Below are positions 48,274 through 59,798 of a stretch of 64,000 nt of DNA, in pieces (the first letter of the stretch is position 1; each line of letters starts with the position of its first letter). The notes beneath the pieces were generated by a model, which saw only the letters and a program-made list of their open reading frames with translations, did no database searches and was not told the origin of the DNA. This stretch comes from Podarcis raffonei (taxonomy: Eukaryota; Chordata; Lepidosauria; Squamata; Lacertidae). The stretch is taken from NCBI RefSeq assembly GCF_027172205.1, contig NC_070617.1:1309501-1373500 (forward strand), in the 5' to 3' direction. The position numbers and the translations under genes were made by a program.

Positions 48274-49877
48274 TGTGGTACTCCACCCAATTAACGTTAT
48301 TCATCATTTAACCGCATTGTAAGCAATGGAAATTTAGTCATAGCTAAATATCCACCTTGTCATCTATGAAACTCACAATGCAATTCCAACCAAATATACT
48401 TATCCTCAGCTAAGTTGCACTACTATTGCAGCCCCAATCGTGAGAAGAAAATGAGAGAGACAAGAAAAAGAAAAAGAGGACAGAAGAAGAGAAAGAGATA
48501 GAAGCAGAAAGAAGACGGGAAAGTAAGAAGAGAAATGATTGAGAAAAGAAAAGAAACAATTAAAGGGGGGAAGAACTTAATGATTTTCCATCAGCTGGTT
48601 ACATAAAAAGCGGGGGAGGGGGATTAAGACATTTAGTCTAGATAACACCATCTTATCTACTTTCTGTTAAATAATATTTCTTTTAAGTCAAAGTGTCTCA
48701 AAGTCATTCATTTCTTTTCCCCATGAAAAGTCCAAGAGGAGTTCCCAAATTATTATTATTATTGGTGAATGTCAGCCGTGGTTTTTTTTCCTTAATTATC
48801 CAATTTACTCCATTAATACCCTCCACCATTTCTCCAGACTGAGTAATAGCAAATTCTCCCATCTGTGTCCACAAGTCTCTCCACTTGTGATCACATATTG
48901 GAATAATATTCCATAATTCTTGTCCTGTGTATTTAAGAACTGTGCGACTCTGCATGCTTTGTTGTTAGTTTACACCTTCCTTTAATAAAGGATTGAATCT
49001 GGCCATTCTCATGTTTTTGCTCAAATCCTCCTTTGGGCCTGCAGTTCAGGACAGCGTGCTTGGCGTGCCTTGTGTTCATCCACATTTGAGTGGAGAAAAA
49101 TGATTGGTGAAAAAAGATAATGTCTTGATTGGACTAGGGCAAGAAGGCTCACCAGATCTTTGGCTGGAGCTGTCCAAACACCCCAGCTAAATTAGAAAAC
49201 TGCCTTTGTACCAGGCCTGGTGTTTTGATATCTCAAGATTGGGTCTGTCATAACGTAATTTTTACAACCACCAGAATAAGTCTAGTGTCATGAAAGAAAA
49301 GCAGAATTGTTCTCCGCCGCAAAAAAACAAACAAAAACCTTTTAAACGGTTTAAAAACATTTGTCTTAAAAGAAATAGTGATGGTGAGGTGAACGTTACT
49401 ATATTCTGAATATAATTTTTTTTAAAAAAAAATCAACAGCAGGATTTAGTCATTAACATAATTTAATGGTTGGCCTATGTATCTATGGAATAAGTCTCCT
49501 TTTCTTGGGCCCTGAATACCAGAGAAAATGCAATGGTTCCTATTATCTGACGGCCCCATGCACTGAGATTAGGAAATGAATATCTTTTTAAAGGTACCAT
49601 TACCATCTGATGTCAGATTATTCTGTGAACCGCCTGATATTCTGTGAACAGCTCTGAGACCCCCAGGTATAGGGTGGTATGTAAATTCAATAAAATCATC
49701 ATCACTACCATCATCCTGAATTAGTGATAGGATTGTGCCTGGAATCTGACCACAATTGTGCCATTTCATAGGGCTGAAAGGCCAACACAACTTTGTGTTA
49801 GTCTTTGTTTGTTTCTTGATGCCTCTCTTTTTTGGTGGCCTTATAGATGCTTTGGAGCTTATTGTTGCCACACCGGG
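48274..49877. other. 3' flank of gene C, inside the duplication
   Basis: No gene seen. A purine-rich AGAGAAA stretch lies at about 48455-48560. About 48645-48988 is missing from copy 2, with GATA/AATA microhomology at the ends. A LINE-like tail lies at about 49629-49710 (GGTATAGGGTGGTATGTAAA). Confidence 0.5.
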
Positions 49878-50049
49878 GAGCCAATGCTAAAAAAATAAGA
49901 TGAAATTAAAAGCCACTTGACAGACTGGCTCCAATACGTTCAAAAAACCAAAGATTGAGTTTAGACAAGAGAGATGGTCTGTCAAAAGAAACATCCAAGT
50001 TTGAAAAAGAGCTAACTCACAATAAAGGAAAACATATCTCAGGAATATG

Positions 50050-50875
50050 TTGTTGTTGCTTAGTCATTTAGTCGTGTCCGACTCTTTGTGACCCCATGGA
50101 CCAGAGCACGCCAGGCACATCTGTCTTCCACTGCCTCCTGCAGTTTGGTCAAACTCATGTTCGTAGCTTCGAGAACACTGTCCCACTATCTCATCCTCTG
50201 TCGCCCCCTTCTCCTTGTGCCCTCCATCTTTCCCAGCATCAGGGTCTTTCCAAGGGAGTCTTCTCTTCTCATGAGGTGGCCAAAGTCTTGGGGCCTCAGC
50301 TTCACGATCTGTCCTTCCGGCTAGGGATTCATCGAGCCCAGCCTTTCGCATGATGAATTCTGCATATAAGTTAAATAAGCAGGGAGACAATATACAGCCT
50401 TGTCGTACTCATTTCCCAATTTTGAACCAATCAGTTTTTCCATATCCAGTTCTAACTGTAGCTTCTTGTCCCACATAGAAATTTCTCAGGAGACAGATGA
50501 GGTGATCAGGCACTCCCATTTCTTTAAGAACTTGCCATAGTTTGCTGTGGTCGACACAGTCAAAGGCTTTTGCATAGTCAATGAAGCAGAAGTAGATGTC
50601 TTTCTGAAACTCTCTAGCTTTCTCCATAATCCAGCGCATGTTTGCAATTTGGTCTCTGGTTCCTCTGCCCTTTCGAAATCCAGCTTGCACTTCTGGGAGT
50701 TCTCAGTCTACATACTGCTTAAGCCTGCCTTGTAGAATTTTAAGCATAACCTTGCTAGCGTGTGAAATGAGTGCAATTGTGCGGTAGTTGGAGCATTCTG
50801 CCCTTCTTTGGGACTGGGATGTAGACTGATCTTCTTCAATCCTCTGGCCACTGCTGAGCCTTCCAAATCTGCTGG
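50050..50875 (-). mobile_element. BovB (RTE) LINE with internal deletion
   Basis: The minus strand gives reverse-transcriptase blocks YRTIALISHASKVMLKILQ, QAGFRKGRGTRDQIANMRWI, CFIDYAKAFDCVDHSKLWQV and MSPCLFNLYAEFIMRKAGLD. It then jumps directly at about 50322 to the C-terminal [28 protein letters not shown] region, skipping several hundred bases of the normal element. Lies between the two duplication copies. Confidence 0.9.
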
Positions 50876-50884
50876 CATATCTCA

Positions 50885-51804
50885 GAAATATACAACCATT
50901 TATGAGAATGGGAAGTGAAAGAAGAGCAAGTTCAAGTTGTAATTGTGAGATGGGCACAAGATCTTGGATATAATATCTATATGGAGCAATGGGAAAGATT
51001 ATAGAGGAAGGATATAAAATTCTCTGCGTGCTATAATCTTAGGGAGTACATAATGAAAATGCTTTATAGATGGCATCACACTCCAGCAAAAGTTGTTAAA
51101 ATGTATAAAGGTAGATCACCAGCCTGCTGGAGGTGCAAAAAAAGAGACAGGGACATACTTACACATGTGGTGGAATTGCACAGCCATCAGGGAATTTTGG
51201 GAGAAATTATATAATGAATTCAAAAAGCTATTGAGATTTTCATTCAGAAAAAGACCAGAAGCCTTCCGCCCAGGAATAATGTCAGTGGAAATCAGAAAAG
51301 ATATAAGACCATTGTTTATGTATGGAACAACAGCAGCCAGAATATTAGTGGCAAGAAATTGGAAAAATGAAACACCACCCACGATAATAGAATGGGAGAC
51401 TCTTATGATTGAATACCTCGAACTGGCAAAGATGACGGGGAAAGAGGGCTCTCAAACCAGAAAGTATTCAAAGAATGGAAAATATTCAAAGACTACCTAA
51501 AAACTTATTGTCCAAGTAACAATCTCCTTGCGCAATTAAACTCATCCTTGTAAAAAAACAATGTGCAAATGTTAATTTGTTAGGGTAATAAAAGGCTGTG
51601 CTTTAACCATAAATAACAATACAAGTACAATGAGAAGCATTGGAAGTCTTTTGTTTAGAAATTCAATTAACAATTGTATAATAATGCAAATTCATGTTTT
51701 GTACATCCCCCCTTTCTTTTCTTTTCTTGTCTTCATCTTTTCTTTTTTTATCTTCATGTATGTATATATATTTGTATTTTAATTCAGTAAAGATGATTTT
51801 AAAA
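50885..51804 (+). mobile_element. L1-clade LINE 3' end
   Basis: Plus-strand frames read LREYIMKMLYRWHHTPAKVV, KMYKGRSPACWRCKK, HMWWNCTAIREFWEKLYNEF, FRKRPEAFRPGIMSVEIRKD and ARILVARNWKNETPPTIIEW, the cysteine motif and tail of L1 ORF2, with at least one frame change. After a T-rich 3' region its A-rich end (GATTTTAAAAAAG) abuts the first base of duplication copy 2. Confidence 0.85.
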
Positions 51805-52172
51805 AAGATAAGGAGCTTGGCCTGTAAATCACAAAACTACACCAGCAAGTTCCGCTCCCATCATATGGGAAATTTGGTAAAAATGTTTCATTTTGGCAGA
51901 CATAGTGATCACACATATGAAATATCATGAGTTTGGGGAGGTGTATGCCCCCTTTTAGATGAAAACAGAAGGGAGACTGCTTTATGTTGGACAACTGCTT
52001 TTAAAAAACAGTTTTAACAGAGTTCTACATTTAAATATATTGCACAATGATTTTTATTTGAAAGACACTTTTTTGAATAGCTCATTTTTCTTGTAGAAGA
52101 GAAAATTATGCCGAGTTAAACATGTTTTCTTTCTCATGTCTCAGAGAACCTAGAAGTCTGAGTAGTGATTAT

Positions 52173-52262
52173 TTCCCCTCTAATTACCAGGTTAACTGTG
52201 ATTACATTTTCTCCAATTCCCTGTTGAGCTCTAGTGGGCACTAGCAAAATTACAAAACAACA
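52173..52262 (+). promoter_or_regulatory. Distal V2R upstream module, gene D
   Basis: Duplicate of 39691-39780, with CCCTCTAATTACCAGGTTAA and TCTAGTGGGCACTAGCAAAA. Confidence 0.45.
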
Positions 52263-52534
52263 GTGAAATATAGGTTTGTATTATTTCCTGTGCCACTTAG
52301 AACTAAGGCTAGAAACAGACACAACTTCATCAATCTGTTTGCTGCAACTTCACACTGCATAATATTTGCTTGAATCAATTCCATACCAAGTGAGTTGAAA
52401 TTAGGTCCCACGGAAATCAAGGTGACAAACTAGGAATGATTTAAGTCCCTTTCAATTTAGTAGGCACTATATTCAATTAGGCATGATAAACTGAGCATTT
52501 TCAGGAAAAGCTGCAGTTCTGAATAAGTTTATTA

Positions 52535-52622
52535 TCTCCTCTGTAATTATCAAATTAACTATGATTAATTCTCCTTGTTTTCAAAGTTCCTGGGGAATGC
52601 CCATGGCCACGAGCAAAACAAT
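52535..52622 (+). promoter_or_regulatory. Proximal V2R upstream module, gene D
   Basis: Duplicate of 40051-40140, with CTCCTCTGTAATTATCAAAT and GTTCCTGGGGAATGCCCATG. It lies about 205-295 bp upstream of the gene D ATG. Confidence 0.5.
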
Positions 52623-52827
52623 CGGTTGGCACTGAATAAACCATCCATATCCCTTTGCACTATTAAGAAAAGAGAAAAAGACAGGCAGAAATCTGTCATT
52701 CTGAAATGCAAACCGTCACATCTGCTGAATAAGCAGCCATTTGAATCTAATTCCAGGATTCACAGCTCCTTAAACAGCAATGCTGGAATAGGTGAATTTC
52801 TTTCTAGAAATCAGATTTTAATAGAAA

Positions 52828-55800
52828 ATGATGGTGTTAGTTGCGTTAGTATTTGTGCTATTGCCTCAAGCAGTGTGCAAGCTTCCAAATGCTAAATGTA
52901 GTATCAGGGACCCTCTTCCTATTCTCCACAAGTATTATCAGCCTGGAGATCTCAATATCGCTGGCATTTCTTCGCAAAACTTTGTGTTTTCAAGTCCAAT
53001 GACATTTGAAAAACCTCCCTCTACTGAGCTCTTTGGTGATATCATGTAAGGAGTTTATAAAATGTACCTGTTCTGATAAAATTATTGCAAGCATGGCTTT
53101 GTGGATAAGCATTTACATTCACCATAATCTTCTTTCGAATTGTCTGCTGTGGGGTAATCTATTTCCTTATCTGCTATAACTTGTTGTATATAATACAAAG
53201 TGCAATAACTGTCCTACTCAAGAATTGGGTCAGTCCTATATTTGCACTTCTGAACTAACTGCCTGGAACAGCCTATTAAATTGTAGGGGAATGATATTTT
53301 AAACTGCATTGTCTGTCAGATATTCTAGATTGGATAACAATTTACAGGCAATTATTACCATCCTGGATTATCATCCTGGTACTTTCAGTATATCTTCTTT
53401 TGTTAAATATATGGTATCTGATGATTTCAAAAATTGGAATAGACCTGATTTAAGCAATACAAAGCCCCCCAAATTTCTATTCTACCTTGGCCTTCTTTAG
53501 CCTCTACTAAGAGCCATTATTAGATGCATATTGAGAAGAGTAAAGGAGATAAATTGCCAGTGGATGCATGACCACAGTCAACTGACTCTTTCCTGTATAT
53601 GAGCTGTAATACATAGCTTGATGAAATGCCACATTGTATTGAAATGTGGCCCATATAATCTGCAGCAGATGAACCATTTTGTGGCATGTAACTCTCCTTA
53701 CAGGGTATTGACCCAGCTCTACCAGCACATCGTGGCCTTGGCATTTGCTGTAAGGGAAATCAATTTAAACCCTCGACTCTTACCCAACATCACTCTGGGC
53801 TTCCAGATCTATAATAGCCAGTTCAGTGCAAGCGCAACCTTTCAAGCTGCAATGGAACTTCTCTCGACTCAGGAAAGATTAATCCCAAACTACAAGTGTG
53901 ACACCCGGAGCAACCCAGTAGCAGTCATCGGGGGACCTAATTCCAACATCTGCCTCCATATGGCAACCATCTTGAGCAACTACAAGATGCCACAGGTAAG
54001 CTTTGCTCATGAGCAGGATATATGAGCAAACCATGTGGTGCTTCTCTTGGTTTATAGATGTGGTTTGGAGGTTAAAATGGATGTGGCTGAAATCACCCTG
54101 GAAGCCTTGCAGGGAAACTTGACTATGGGGAGAATGTCTACATTATCTCAGGTCCATTCAGCATAAATAGAGATTTCTGTTTTAGAGCCTATATATACCT
54201 TTATCTTAATTTTGTTTTTTTAAAAAATATTCCCAGTCTTCAGACTGTGGTGAGTGTCTGTACCTTTGGGCCACTACAAGCAGTAGCACTTCCCCCCACC
54301 ATAAGTTGGTGGGACAGCTGTGTATGTTCCAAGAGGTGTCAGGTCTCATCACAGACATGCCTTAGCTTCAAGACTGATGGATCCCTTCTATTTCTGAAGC
54401 ACACCCATGTGGATTTTGAGAGGGACTTTTTTGCAAAACCCAAGGGGCATGCTGGAGGCTACACAGAGGACAAGATAGACAAGAAGTCCTGTTGCATGAG
54501 CAGCAAACCCCTTTGGCATTCATTGATGCTACCATCAGAGTTTATGATGAGGTTTGATTGGCAGAAGGTTCAAAAGAAAATGTTGATGCTTCTTAGGTGA
54601 TATTTTGTGAGAAGCATTATGATTTGGTAGTATAGTAGCTGTATTGACAGAGATACACACATCAACCTACAAGAACATGGTAATATGAGAACTTACTGTT
54701 TTATTTTAATGTTTCTTCAGCTTGCATATGGTTCTGCACCAGTCCTGGATACTGAAAACCAAGGTGCTTTCATCCAACAGATGTTCCCAAATGGGACTCA
54801 CCAATATATGGGGATTCTCCAGTTACTTCTTCATTTCAGGTGGACATGGATTGGGGTGCTCTATCTGGATGATGACAACGGAGAGAGGTTTGTGCAGAAT
54901 GTGCTTCCCATCTTCTCCCAAAAAGGCATCTGCTTTGCCTTCATAGAATGTTTACCAAGACAAGGTTCCTCCAGTGCTTTTGGTGAAATTTTGGGCAAGG
55001 GGATCAACATGACTGTGGGAATCATGGCGAGCACTGCCAGTGTGGTGGTTGTGCATGGTGAAATTCAGACCATGCTTGTCTTGAGGACATTGGTCCAGTT
55101 TTGGGAATTTAGTAGTGGCCTAAAGAATACCAAACTCCTGGTTATGACAGCTCAAATGGATTTCACATCATTTCATTTGCAAAGACAGTGGGATATAGAC
55201 TTCATCCATGGTGCTCTGTCTTTTGCAGTTCACTCTAAAGGGGTGTTAGGATTCCATAAATTTATTCAGAACAGGAACCCCATTTCAGAAAAAGAAGACA
55301 AATTTCTTAGAGTATTCTGGGAACATACATTTAACTGTCTTCTCTCTGACACCAAAGTAGACATGGCAAATGAGGAATTCTGCACAGGAAACGAGAAGCT
55401 AGGCACTCTTCCAGCATCAGTTTTTGAAATGAGAGCAACTGCTCACAGTTACAACATCTACCTGGCTGTTTTTGCTATAGTTCATGCCCTGCAAAGCATG
55501 GATTTCTCCAATTTCAAAAAGAAAGCAGTTGCAGGAGGACAGAGAAAGAAGTTTCTCATCAAACTGCAATGGCAGGTAAAATGCAAAGAGAAGTGTGGTC
55601 CCTCTCTGTGCCAAGTCTGGATTTGGGGCAGCTGCAAACTTTCAGTTTCTCACTGATCCATTTTTCAACTTGTTTTCTGGTGTTTCTTGCTCACAGTAAA
55701 CACATTAAACACTGGTTTAGCAACCCTTCTTTCTTTCAGGACCAAGACGTGCAGTGGCCTCTAATTTGAATGCACAGTATCTCCCTTTTACTAGATATTT

Positions 55801-58800
55801 GGCCATCCAAGTTTCTTGGAGCATGATAAAGTCAAATGCTTGATGAAATAGTGATCATTTAAAGAGCCCAGTGATCCTAGTTTGAAGTTTGTTGTATTAT
55901 TGCCTTGATTCTCTCTTAAGCTCTCTCTCTCTCTCTCTTTAACTCTTCCCTTTAGCTCCAACGTTTTCTACGAAATGTTTCCTTTAACAACAGTGCTGGG
56001 GAAAAGGTTTCATTTGATCAACATGGGGCCTTACAATCTGGATTTGATATTATAAATTGGGTCACATTCCCAAATCAATCTTTTCTTAGAGTCAGAGTTG
56101 GAAGCATAGACCCAGATGCTCCCCAAGCATTCACTATTGATGAGGATGCCATTGTATGGCCTAATATCTCTTACCAGGTAAGGATCCATGAAACTTTTCA
56201 GATGGTTCTCATTATTTCCCCAAAGTTTAAAAAGCGGTTTATTCTTCAGAATTGGAACCAACTTTGCCTCTTTGAGAGCCAGTGTGTTGTAGTGGTTAAG
56301 AGTGGTGGACTCGTAATCTGGTGAACCGGGTTCGATTCCCTGCTCCTCCACATGCAGCTGCTGGGTGACCTTGGGCTATTCACACTTCTCTGAAGTCTCT
56401 TCAGCCCCACTCACCTCACAGAGTGTTTGTTGTGGGGGAGGAAGGGAAGGAGAATGTTAGCCGCTTTGAGACTCCTTCGGATAGTGATAAAGCGGGATAT
56501 CAAATCCAAACTCTTCTTCCTCTTCTTCTTCTCTTTCTCATGTCAGCTAGATGAGGCTCGTTTATCTTAAGCACAACCAAGGTGGAAGTTCAATCAGTCC
56601 TACTGCATAGAAAGTAACTCCTAAGACTCAGGCAGATTTATTATGCCATGCCAACATCAATCTCGTTCTCTGCTGTAGAATAAACTATATCATTTGTTGT
56701 TGTTTAGTCGCTTAGTCATGTCCGACTCTTCGTGACCCCATGGACCAGAGGACGCCAGGCACTCCTGTCTTCCACTGCCTCCCGCAGTTTGGTCAAACTC
56801 ATGCTGGTAGCTTTGAGAACACTATCCAACCATCTCGTCCTCTGTCCTCCCCTTCTCCTTGCACCCTCCATCTTTCCCAACATCAGGGTCTTTTCCAGGG
56901 AGTCTTCTCTTCTTATGAGGTGGCCAAAGTCTTGGAGCCTCAGCTTCAGGATCTGTCCTTCCAGTGAGCACTCAGGGCTGATTTCCTTCAGAATGGAGAG
57001 GTTTGATCTTCTTGCAGTCTATGGGACTCTCAAGAGTCTCCTCCAGCACCAGAATTCAAAAGCATCAATTCTTCAGCGATCAGCCTTCTTGATGGTCCAG
57101 CTCTCACTTCCATGCGTCACTACTGGGAAAACCATACCTTTTACTATATCATACAAACTATCTAAAGCTATTTTTTGAATGTTAAAATATTCTGTGCTTT
57201 CTTTTATGGACAGTCGCTTCCCATTTCTCTGTGCAATGACAATTGTCATCCAGGTTATAGAAAGGGCAAGAAGGAGGGGAAGCCATCTTGCTGCTATGAT
57301 TGCCTTCCATGTCCAGAAGGAAAGATCTCCGACCAGAAGGGTAAGCATGATAATGTATCAAGTTCTCCGAAGTATTGCATGTAGTCCACTGGATGCATGT
57401 CGGGCTGACACTCATTTGTCTAATGATTCTAAAAAACATTTGTAGTTCAGTTTTCCTTATATTTTCCTACAGATTTTTGGATTAGAACTCGATAACAAAG
57501 CTCAGAAAAAAGTGAATTCTGAAGGTTAACAGTTTTTTCAGTACTTGTTTTATTTCAGGAAGAATGAATAGGCAATTTTTATTGGAGATGCTATTATTGA
57601 TCAGTTTGAAGTGAATGGATACATGAAAACAAAGTCCTTTTGGAATAAACTATTGTCAATGCCCATAGGTTTAATTCACAAGTTTACTTACTTGTCTTCA
57701 AAAACATCAAATATATGTCAAAAATATCAGTACAATACCTTGCTCTGTCCAACTTAGAAATAACTTTAATTTATAATCAAAGCAGACAAATATTGCTCTG
57801 GAGAGCTTCATTTACACCCTTACTCCACAGAGTTTGAGAACAAAGAAACCCAAAGGCAACTCCCTTCAAAATGGAGATTTGCAACCAAAAGCCTTTGTCA
57901 CATGATCTAATGTTAATCACTCACGTGTTAGCTGCTAGAGAACAACAACCAGTTAATTATCAACTCAGTTAAAGCTCAGAGAGAGCTTTTCTTGCTGTTC
58001 TTTGGCTTCAATGGAATCTTCAAGTTAAGGCCTTTCACCAAAACAAACTGGCAGTGCCATTCCAGTGTGAATTAAACCAATTATACTTAACAAATCTATA
58101 TTACAACCCAAACGGAATGATCCTTTCCTCCATAAATCATTTCAGTTTGATGGTGATGGTTAAGAGAATACAAACTGATATATGTAATATGCAGCTGTAT
58201 ATTATGTCACTTGACTAAAACAAAATAAATGTTTTGATATATACATCCAGGCAAGATGGCACCTCTTCTTGCTGTTCTTTGCCTTCAACTGAAACTTCGA
58301 ATTAAGCCCTTTCATCGAAACAAACAGGCAGTCCCATTTCAGTGGGAATTAAACCAATTATACTTAGGTAACAAATCTATATTACAACCCAAACGGAATG
58401 AACCTTTCCTCCATAAATCATTTCAGTTTGATGGTGATGGTTAAGAGAATACAGACTGATAGGTGTAATGTAGGCAGCCCTGAAGGCAGCCCTGTTCCTG
58501 GAAGTTTTTAATGTGTGACATTTCAGTGTATTTTTGATCTTTGTTGGAAGCCACCCCGAGTGGCTGGGGAGCCCAGCCAGATGGATGGGGTACAAATAAT
58601 AAATTATTATTAGTAGTAGTACAGCAGCTGCATTTTATGCCACTTGACTAAAACAAAATAAATGTTTTGATATATACATCCAGGCAAGATGGCAGCAGAG
58701 GCATTACTCCCATTTTATCATGGACAAAAAGCAGCACTGGTATTTCCTTGTGCCACTGAGCTCTTAGCATTTGACTGCAATGTACTGTATCATGTTTTAA

Positions 58801-59798
58801 CCTATTTGCCTTCATTTTGGTTTTTCCAATAACAGAGCATGTACAACAAAATGAAACGTGTTTGAAAACTACATTTTCTTTTTTCAGACCTGGATGCCTG
58901 CTTCCAATGTCCAGATGGACAATATCCAAACAATGACCAGGATTCATGTATTCCAAAATATATAACCTTCTTGTCCTATGAGGAAAGATTGGGCCTCAGT
59001 TTGGCTCTTCTTGCTCTCTCCTTGTCGTTCATCACAGCTTTGGTGCTGGGAATCTTCATTATGCACAGGGACACTCCCATCGTCAAAGCCAACAACCGGA
59101 GCCTCACCTACACTCTCCTCATCTCCCTCATGCTCTCCTTCCTTTGTGCTTTGCTCTTCATTGGCCAACCTGAGAAGGCAACCTGCCTCCTCCAACAACT
59201 TGCTTTTGGCTTCATATTTACTGTGGCTGTATCAAGTGTGCTGGCTAAAACCATCATTGTTGTCATAGCTTTCCGGGCCACCAAGCCAGGGTCTAAAATG
59301 AGAAAATGGGTGGGGAAACACCTGGCCACCTCAATTGTTCTTTCCTGCTGCCTGATTCAAGCCATTATTTGTACTGTGGGGTTGTCAATCTCTCCTCCAT
59401 TCCCATATTTGGACATGCACACAATGCGTGATGCAATTGTACTGCAATGTAGTGAAGGTTCACCTCTCATGTTCTACTCTGTGCTGGGCTTCTTGGGCTT
59501 CCTAGCCATTGTCAGCTTCAGTGTGGCTTTCCTAGCCAGGAACTTGCCTGACAGTTTTAATGAAGCCAAGTTTATCACCTTCAGCATGCTGGTTTTTTGC
59601 AGTGTGTGGTTGTCCTTTGTTCCCACCTACCTGAGTACTAAGGGGAAGTACATGGTGGCTGTGGAGATCTTCTCAATCTTGTCCTCCAGTGCAGGCTTAC
59701 TGGTTTGTATCTTTTTCCCGAAAAGCTATATAATTATGGTGAGGCCTGAGTTGAACAACAGAGAGCAGCTAATACAGAGGAAAAAATCATCATTGTAA
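52828..59798 (+). CDS. V2R gene D, complete six-exon receptor (874 aa)
   Basis: Exons: 52828-53045, 53704-53995, 54721-55575, 55956-56177, 57214-57340, 58888-59798; same lengths and phases as gene C, open throughout. Against gene C I count 2 replacements in exon 1, 5 in exon 2 (including PNSNICLH for PDSTVCLQ), 16 in exon 3, none in exon 4, 1 in exon 5 (D for E, restoring the usual CCYDC) and 1 in exon 6 (M for T in LISLMLSF). Replacements therefore concentrate in the ligand-binding region, suggesting a shifted ligand range with the same signalling core (inference). Motifs [37 protein letters not shown] and [13 protein letters not shown] are intact. Confidence 0.95.
56274..56540 (+). mobile_element. 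MIR-like tRNA-derived SINE (copy 2)
   Basis: Same insertion as 44152-44418. This copy keeps a cleaner B box (GGGTTCGATTCCC). Confidence 0.8.
56693..57142 (-). mobile_element. BovB (RTE) LINE 3' fragment (copy 2)
   Basis: Same insertion as 44571-45020, with target duplication ACTATATCA at 56684-56692 and 57143-57151. Confidence 0.9.
57655..58472. repeat. Tandemly repeated block in intron 5 of gene D
   Basis: Two units: TTGCTGTTCTTTGGCTTCAA to CATCCAGGCAAGATGGCA (about 57992-58261) and TTGCTGTTCTTTGCCTTCAA onward (from about 58268). The first part (57660-58150) is inverted relative to 46392-46909 in copy 1. It may derive from an LTR-like repeat; compare 23290-23870. Confidence 0.7.
58473..58622 (+). 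mobile_element. L2-type LINE 3' tail (copy 2)
   Basis: Same insertion as 46955-47098. The upstream tandem unit at about 58190 lacks it. Confidence 0.8.

Larger units (their letters stand above)
39322..49877. repeat. Segmental duplication copy 1 (carries gene C)
   Basis: Homologous in the same orientation to 51805-61047 from AAGATAAGGAGCTTGGCC at the left to GTTGCCACACCGGGGAG at the right. By eye, most non-coding stretches differ by about 1-3 percent. Length differences come from a CR1 insertion (45532-46391), a rearranged block in intron 5, a segment at 43330-43730 (about 400 bp) absent from copy 2, and about 340 bp (48645-48988) absent from copy 2. Confidence 0.93.
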
